Positions 62,357-64,000 of a DNA stretch of 64,000 nucleotides are shown here, in pieces. Origin of the DNA: UBA6522 sp965221035 (GTDB lineage: Bacteria; Pseudomonadota; Gammaproteobacteria; Steroidobacterales; Rariloculaceae); NCBI GenBank assembly GCA_965221035.1, contig OZ244860.1:1116001-1180000 (forward strand), in the 5' to 3' direction. Below the pieces are notes generated by a model that searched no databases, was not told where the DNA came from, and worked only from the letters and a program-made list of their open reading frames with translations. Each line of letters opens with the position of its first letter. Positions within the stretch are counted from its first letter, which is position 1. A program made the position numbers and the translations under genes.

Positions 62357-63382
62357 TCACAGGTAGCGATCCACCAAGATTTCAGCGATCTGGACGCTGT
62401 TCAGCGCCGCGCCCTTGCGCAGGTTGTCCGAGACCACCCACAGGTTGATGCCTCGCGGGTGGGAAACATCTTCACGGATTCGACCGACGTAGACCGCGTC
62501 ACGGTTCGCGGCCTCCGTCGCCGCGGTGGGATAGTCTCCCGGGCCCTCGCCGTCCAGGACAACCACGCCCGACGCCTGGTCGAGCAGTTCCCTGACCTGT
62601 CTGACGGTGATCCTGTCCCTGGTCTCGATGTGCAGCGCCTCCGAATGGCCAAGGTAAACCGGCACTCGGACGCAGGTGGGATTCACCTGGATGTCGGGAT
62701 CCTCCAGTATCTTGCGAGTCTCCCAGACCATCTTCATTTCTTCCCTGGTGTAGCCGTTGTCCATCAGCCGGTCGATCTTCGGCACGGCGTTGAACGCCAC
62801 GGGTTTCTCTTGATCCGACTGCGGGACCAAATCGCTGCCGACCAGGATCGAGCGGCTCTGCGTCGTCAACTGCTCCATGGAGAGCCGGCCCGCTCCCGAC
62901 ACCGACTGGTAGGTGGACACGTTGACACGCTCGATTCCCACGGCGTCGTGGATGGGTTTCAACGCCACCACCATCTGGATGGTCGAGCAATTGGGATTGG
63001 CGATGATGCCTCGGTTGGCATGCTCCGCAATCCGGTGCGCATTGCACTCCGGAACCACCAACGGAATATCGTCGTCATTGCGGAAGTGCGATGTGTTGTC
63101 GACCACCACGGCCCCGGCCGCCGCCGCCCGGGGCGCGGCCCAGGACGAAACCGACGCGCCGGCGGAGAACAGGCCCACGGCCACCTGGCCGAAATCGAAG
63201 TCGTCGAGCACACCCACTTCCAGCGATTCGCCCCTGAACCGCACGGTTTTCCCGGCGGACCGTTCGCTCGCGAGCGGAAACAGCCTGCCGACCGGGAACT
63301 GGCGGGATTCGAGGATTTCAAGCAGCGCCTCGCCCACGGCGCCGGTGGCGCCGGCGATGGCCACATCGTAGGTCGAAGACAT
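62357..63382 (-). CDS. asd: Aspartate-semialdehyde dehydrogenase
   Basis: A 341-residue enzyme. VAIAGATGAVGEALLEIL binds NADP, and IANPNCSTIQMVVALKP at about residues 128-144 holds the catalytic Cys. VSTYQSVSGAGR completes the active site. It reduces aspartyl phosphate for lysine, threonine, methionine and diaminopimelate synthesis. Start at 63382. Confidence 0.96.
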   Translation of the reverse strand: MSSTYDVAIAGATGAVGEALLEILESRQFPVGRLFPLASERSAGKTVRFRGESLEVGVLDDFDFGQVAVGLFSAGASVSSWAAPRAAAAGAVVVDNTSHFRNDDDIPLVVPECNAHRIAEHANRGIIANPNCSTIQMVVALKPIHDAVGIERVNVSTYQSVSGAGRLSMEQLTTQSRSILVGSDLVPQSDQEKPVAFNAVPKIDRLMDNGYTREEMKMVWETRKILEDPDIQVNPTCVRVPVYLGHSEALHIETRDRITVRQVRELLDQASGVVVLDGEGPGDYPTAATEAANRDAVYVGRIREDVSHPRGINLWVVSDNLRKGAALNSVQIAEILVDRYL

Positions 63383-63407
63383 GATTGCCCCTGCGTATAC
63401 GACCTTG

Positions 63408-64000
63408 TCAGGCCTTTAGTTCCATCCCGATGGCCGGAGTTTCGGACTGCACGTCGGCGTTCTGGGCGCGGTGGCGCAGGTAATGGTCCATCAGCGTCAG
63501 GGCCAGCATGGCTTCGGCGATGGGTGTCGCCCGCAGTCCGACGCACGGGTCGTGACGCCCCGTGGTGACGATCCGGGCCGCCTTGCCAGCCCGGTCCACC
63601 GTGCTGCCGGCCACCTGAATGCTGGACGTGGGCTTCATCGCGATGCTGACCAGGATGTCCTGGCCGGAGGAAATGCCGCCGAGGGTGCCGCCGGAGGAAT
63701 TCTTGGTGAAGCCATCCGGCGTGATTTCGTCGCGGTGGGTGCTGCCACGCTGTTGCACGCACTTGAATCCGTCGCCGAATTCCACGCCCTTGACCGCGTT
63801 GATGCTCATCAGCCCATGGGCGATGGCCGCTTCGAGCTTGTCGAATACCGGTTCACCAAGGCCTGGCGGCACTCCGGTGGCAACAACGTTGATCCGCGCT
63901 CCGATGGAATCCCCGGCGGCGCGAAGGTCGTCCATGTATTGTTCAAGTTCCCCGAGCCTCTCCGGCTCCGCGCAGAAGAACGGATTGTCGTTGACCGCAT
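63408..64000 (-). CDS. aroC: Chorismate synthase, N-terminus beyond the window
   Basis: The last 197 residues of AroC. The window edge cuts the frame within AVNDNPFFCAEPERL. The visible part has GGTLGGISSGQDILVSIAMKPTSSI and GRHDPCVGLRATPIAEAM, the C-terminal signatures that bind FMN and substrate. It makes chorismate for aromatic amino acids. The start lies outside the window. Confidence 0.95.
   Translation of the reverse strand, partial: AVNDNPFFCAEPERLGELEQYMDDLRAAGDSIGARINVVATGVPPGLGEPVFDKLEAAIAHGLMSINAVKGVEFGDGFKCVQQRGSTHRDEITPDGFTKNSSGGTLGGISSGQDILVSIAMKPTSSIQVAGSTVDRAGKAARIVTTGRHDPCVGLRATPIAEAMLALTLMDHYLRHRAQNADVQSETPAIGMELKA

Overview
The window is GC-rich, gene-dense chromosomal DNA, most likely from an uncultured gammaproteobacterium. 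The evidence is gene order: aroC-asd-fimV-truA-accD-folC-dedD-cvpA-purF, tig-clpP-clpX-lon-hupB-(tRNAs)-ppiD, a dnaQ-rnhA-yafS block beside mltD, and a Pro-Arg-His-Lys tRNA cluster are typical gammaproteobacterial arrangements. No rRNA, CRISPR array or prophage was seen. Only one insertion sequence (IS1634 family) is present.

Layout. 1-8 kb: a MetE-type methyltransferase (cut by the window edge), an exported PQQ-dependent dehydrogenase, a Tat-exported PLP enzyme of the PatB/MalY type, a DUF6152-like protein, an LhgO-like FAD oxidoreductase, and a redoxin with an in-frame TGA, facing a Cys-type peroxiredoxin. 8-24 kb: a carbohydrate/outer-membrane locus with a sugar-porter MFS, serine hydrolase, haloperoxidase-like lipoprotein, CRTAC1/UnbV-type FG-GAP lipoprotein, TonB-dependent receptor, GH43, LacI regulator, GH13 and an exported sulfatase. 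24-31 kb: PadR regulator with a small membrane protein, membrane dipeptidase, an orphan PD-(D/E)XK-like protein, a bifunctional beta-oxidation enzyme, a thioesterase, and a VapBC-type toxin-antitoxin pair bracketed by 56-bp direct repeats. 31-44.6 kb: housekeeping (dnaQ, rnhA, mltD, fabI, ppiD, hupB, lon, clpX, clpP, tig, three tRNAs). 44.6-50 kb: SpdH-like oxidase, MtfA-like peptidase, second DUF6152-like protein, second sulfatase. 50-64 kb: four tRNAs, folD, cyclophilin, lpxH, IS1634, then purF back through aroC.

The most notable signal is at 6763-7398. A secreted redoxin reads straight through one TGA (7039-7041) at exactly the first position of its thioredoxin-like CxxC motif (W-TGA-P-F-C). 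A 6-bp hairpin with a G-first loop lies 15 nt downstream, where a bacterial SECIS belongs. I interpret it as a probable selenoprotein. The biosynthetic genes (selA, selB, selC, selD) are not in this window, so a nonsense mutation or sequencing error is not excluded.

The second signal is regulatory. A near-perfect 20-bp palindrome with a central CG, the shape of a LacI-family operator, occurs upstream of both the TonB receptor and the exported sulfatase. It ties the two ends of the glycan locus together around the LacI gene between them.
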